This document shows positions 35,669 through 37,607 of a stretch of 37,607 bases of DNA, one piece after another. The translations under genes and the position numbers were made by a program. Under the pieces are notes generated by a model. It saw nothing but the letters and a program-made list of their open reading frames with translations, was not told where the DNA came from and did not search any database. The stretch lies in assembly GCA_001303585.1 (NCBI GenBank), contig LJTT01000022.1, positions 1 to 37,607 on the forward strand. Reading direction: 5' to 3'. The DNA comes from Betaproteobacteria bacterium SG8_41. Lineage in GTDB: Bacteria > Pseudomonadota > Gammaproteobacteria > Burkholderiales > SG8-41. Each line of letters starts with the position of its first letter. The stretch's first letter is position 1.

Positions 35669-36520
35669 TTATAGCCAGTAGACCAGGATGAACAGCAGCA
35701 GCCAGACCACGTCCACGAAGTGCCAGTACCAGGCCACGCCCTCGAAGCCGAAGTGGTGGTCGGGACTAAAGTGACCGGCCACGCAGCGGAACAGGATCGA
35801 GATGAGCATGATACAGCCGACGGTCACGTGGAAGCCATGGAAGCCGGTGAGCATGAAGAACGTGGCGCCGTACGCGCCGGTGGTGAGCTTGAGATTGAGC
35901 TCACTGTAGGCGTGCCCGTATTCGTAGAACTGGAAGCCCAGGAACGTCAGCCCGAGCGCGATCGTCGCGAACAGCCAGCCGATCAGCTTCATGCGGTCGT
36001 TGCGGATCAGCGCCCAGTGCGCGAGCGTCACCGTCACGCCCGAGCTGAGCAGCAGCATCGTGTTGATCGCCGGTATGCCCCACGCCCCCATGGGCGTGAA
36101 CGCCTCCTTGATGCCGGGGCCCGCCACCGGCCAGGTCGCGCTGAAATCCGGCCACAGCAGCTTCTGGTCGAACTCCGCAAGCCATGGCACCGAGAGAACG
36201 CGCATGTAGAACAGCGTCCCGAAGAACACGGCGAAGAACATCACCTCGGAGAAGATGAACCAGCTCATCCCCCAGCGGAACGACGTGTCGACCTGCTTGT
36301 TGTACTTTCCCGCCTCGCTCTCCCGCGCAACGGTGCTGAACCACCCGTAAAGCAGATAGATCATCACGCCGAAGCCACATGCGAGCAGGATGAAACCGAG
36401 CGTGTATCCGTTCACGGAAAACGCCGCCCCGAACCCGAGCAGCCCCATCATGATCGAGCCGGTGATCGGCCAGGTCGACGGGCTCGGCAGATAATATGAC
36501 TTCGCTTGCGACTGGGTCAT
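35669..36520 (-). CDS. ctaE: Cytochrome c oxidase subunit III
   Basis: A 283-residue protein with seven predicted membrane helices. Family segments: YYLPSPSTWPITGSI at the start, RWGMSWFIFSEVMFFAVFFGTLFY (with the conserved Glu), TGFHGFHVTVGCIMLI, and a C-terminal HHFGFEGVAWYWHFVDVVWLLLFILVYWL. It is the core subunit next to subunit I that carries conserved lipids. The ATG is preceded by GAGGAG eight bases upstream. Confidence 0.98.
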   Translation of the reverse strand: MTQSQAKSYYLPSPSTWPITGSIMMGLLGFGAAFSVNGYTLGFILLACGFGVMIYLLYGWFSTVARESEAGKYNKQVDTSFRWGMSWFIFSEVMFFAVFFGTLFYMRVLSVPWLAEFDQKLLWPDFSATWPVAGPGIKEAFTPMGAWGIPAINTMLLLSSGVTVTLAHWALIRNDRMKLIGWLFATIALGLTFLGFQFYEYGHAYSELNLKLTTGAYGATFFMLTGFHGFHVTVGCIMLISILFRCVAGHFSPDHHFGFEGVAWYWHFVDVVWLLLFILVYWL

Positions 36521-36548
36521 CCCGATTTCTCCTCTCGATTCCCGATGT

Positions 36549-36776
36549 TCACGCGAGCCGCGTGATCAGCCACACAATCGTCAACAACGTCAGCACGAAT
36601 ACCGCCGCGCCGAGCACGCCCGCGATGATCACGTGCAGCAGCTTGAGCTGCACCGCCTCGTGGTCCGCGGCACGGCGCACGCCGAAGAACGCGCTGAACA
36701 CCGCTTTCAGCGCCTGCCACGGAGAGGCTGCGACAGGCTCGCGTTGCGGCAACCGTTCCAAAGCGTCAGCTCGCAT
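36549..36776 (-). CDS. DUF2970 small membrane protein
   Basis: A 75-residue protein: a soluble N-terminus with SPWQALKAVFSAFFGVRRAADHEAV, then one helix (about residues 50-72, VIIAGVLGAAVFVLTLLTIVWLI). This is the DUF2970 pattern, found in cox clusters of beta- and gammaproteobacteria between cox11 and ctaE. Function unknown. Its start lies 11 bases inside cox11. Confidence 0.9.
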   Translation of the reverse strand: MRADALERLPQREPVAASPWQALKAVFSAFFGVRRAADHEAVQLKLLHVIIAGVLGAAVFVLTLLTIVWLITRLA

Positions 36777-37317
36777 TGCCCCGCCCCGCCGGCGCGGCCG
36801 CGGCGCCCTTTAGCTCGAAGAACGTGTAAGACAGCGTGACCGTGCCGACCTCTGCCGGCATTGCCGGATCGATCACGAAGAGCACCGGCATCACGCGGGC
36901 CTCTCCGGGCGCGAGCGTCTGCTGGGTAAAGCAAAAGCAGTCGAGCTTCTTGAAATACTTCCCGGCGAGCTGCGGCCCGTAGCTCGGCACCGCCTGGCCC
37001 ACCATCGGGCGGTCGGAGTTGTTGCGCACCATATAGGCCACCTGCACGAGCTCGCCGGGATGCACCCGCACCGTGCGCTCGCGCGGCGCGAAGCGCCACG
37101 GCAGGCCGTTGATATTGGCATCGAGCTCGACGGTCAGCGTGCGGCTGCTGTCGATCTGGGTGTTCACCGCGTTGCCCGAATTGAAAAGGTTGTTGATGCC
37201 CGTCGCAGCGCAGATTTGCTCATAGAAGGGCACCAGCGCGAAGCCGAAGCCGAACATCGCGCACGCGATCGTGACGAGCTTCCAGAGCAGCTTGCGGTTC
37301 TCGGTGTCGCGGCTCAT
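36766..37317 (-). CDS. ctaG: Cytochrome c oxidase assembly protein CtaG/Cox11
   Basis: A 183-residue copper chaperone for CuB. One N-terminal helix (about residues 12-31), Cys36 after it, and an immunoglobulin-like periplasmic domain with the copper motif DCFCF (Cys127 and Cys129). The ATG at 37315-37317 overlaps the stop of the preceding 31-codon ORF (ATGA); an in-frame ATG at 37324-37326 is three codons longer. Confidence 0.96.
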   Translation of the reverse strand: MSRDTENRKLLWKLVTIACAMFGFGFALVPFYEQICAATGINNLFNSGNAVNTQIDSSRTLTVELDANINGLPWRFAPRERTVRVHPGELVQVAYMVRNNSDRPMVGQAVPSYGPQLAGKYFKKLDCFCFTQQTLAPGEARVMPVLFVIDPAMPAEVGTVTLSYTFFELKGAAAAPAGRGNAS

Positions 37318-37409
37318 TTCAGCCATATCTTGATGACGAACCCGATCATGAAGAGCGCTGTGCGCCGGTTGCGCCGGGAAGTCTCCCCGCCAGGGTAGTG
37401 CGCGTTCAC
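37314..37409 (-). CDS. 31-residue ORF, putative cytochrome oxidase small assembly protein
   Basis: GTG start at 37407-37409, overlapping the ctaD stop (GTGA); stop TGA at 37316-37314, overlapping the cox11 ATG (ATGA). The peptide is a polar start, then SRRNRRTALFMIGFVIKIWLK: a basic stretch and a short hydrophobic segment. Many betaproteobacteria carry a 35-45-residue small assembly protein in this exact slot, with a similar N..RT.L start to the helix. This copy has a helix of only about 14 residues, so it may be a shortened form. The double 4-base overlap supports real translation. Confidence 0.7.
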   Translation of the reverse strand: MNAHYPGGETSRRNRRTALFMIGFVIKIWLK

Positions 37410-37607
37410 TTGATGACCGGCGGCGTCTCGAAGCTGTGGTACGGCGCCGGCGAGGGCAGCTGCGTCCACTCCAGGGTGTCGGCGCCTTCCCAGGGGCTCT
37501 GCGGTGCCTTCTCGCCCGAGGTGATCGTCTTCACCACGACGTACAGGAACACGAGCTGCGAGAGCCCGAACCCGAAAGCACCGATCGAGGACAGCATGTT
37601 GAAATCC
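37406..37607 (-). CDS. ctaD: Cytochrome c oxidase subunit I, C-terminal fragment at window edge
   Basis: The last 66 codons of ctaD run in from the right edge. DFNMLSSIGAFGFGLSQLVFLYVVVKTI is the final transmembrane helix of heme-copper oxidase subunit I, followed by the family tail PWEGADTLEWTQLPSPAPYHSFETPPVIK. Heme and CuB ligands lie outside the window. The stop overlaps the next small ORF. Confidence 0.95.
   Translation of the reverse strand, partial: DFNMLSSIGAFGFGLSQLVFLYVVVKTITSGEKAPQSPWEGADTLEWTQLPSPAPYHSFETPPVIK

Overview
This window is GC-rich, densely packed bacterial chromosome, most likely from a betaproteobacterium (Burkholderiales/Nitrosomonadales-like; the genus cannot be called). 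The evidence is gene order and family content: ispE - tRNA-Gln - prs - rplY - pth - ychF; rsmD - coaD - YfhL-type ferredoxin; and an aa3-type cytochrome oxidase cluster that carries the small DUF2970 and DUF2909 membrane proteins and a very short ORF between ctaD and cox11. I see no phage, plasmid, insertion sequence, CRISPR array or rRNA. No gene-free stretch exceeds 300 bases; the longest, 35395-35668, holds an inverted repeat and a terminator.

Layout. (1) 1-8073, minus strand: yebC - ruvC - ruvA - ruvB - ybgC - tolQ - tolR - tolA - tolB - pal - cpoB (cpoB runs off the left edge). This joins Holliday-junction processing to the Tol-Pal envelope machine. (2) 8137-10562, plus: a HerA/YjgR-type ATPase coupled to an EamA-family exporter. 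(3) 10756-19041, minus: an ankyrin lipoprotein, then ychF, pth, rplY, prs, tRNA-Gln, ispE, lolB and a long TPR lipoprotein. (4) 19154-24072, plus: a Gld-like ABC export system (ATPase, permease, GldG-like protein, DUF4340 protein) followed by mutM. (5) 24147-28318, minus: ferredoxin, coaD, rsmD and a pair of M16 peptidase-family proteins. (6) 28460-32049, plus: ftsY, ftsE, ftsX and rpoH. (7) 32251-37607, mostly minus: the 3' part of ctaD, a 31-codon ORF, cox11, DUF2970, ctaE, SURF1, a Sco-like thioredoxin-fold protein, ctaB and sco1, with a DUF2909 gene divergent inside. The heme A synthase gene (ctaA/cox15) often found next to ctaB is not in the cluster.

Two things stand out beyond ordinary gene content. 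First, at least twelve gene boundaries carry pairs of short tandem arrays with a unit of 7, 10 or 13 bp. The unit sequence is private to each site, but the architecture is shared: each arm reads inward from the flanking gene, so the two arms are inverted copies of each other. Several gene stop codons sit inside the first repeat unit, and one arm is translated as the N-terminus of YbgC. Second, rpoH is preceded by a good match to a sigma-E promoter whose -10 element and expected start site lie inside a CIRCE operator (HrcA site). This suggests that envelope stress and GroEL/HrcA signals converge on the heat-shock sigma factor.

Translational coupling by 4-base stop/start overlaps is widespread: tolR/tolA, yebC/ruvC, yjgR/eamA, pth/ychF, lolB/ispE, gldG-like/DUF4340, rsmD/coaD, ftsE/ftsX, ctaD/small ORF and small ORF/cox11. 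All functions were assigned by reading protein sequences and motifs from memory; no database search was run.
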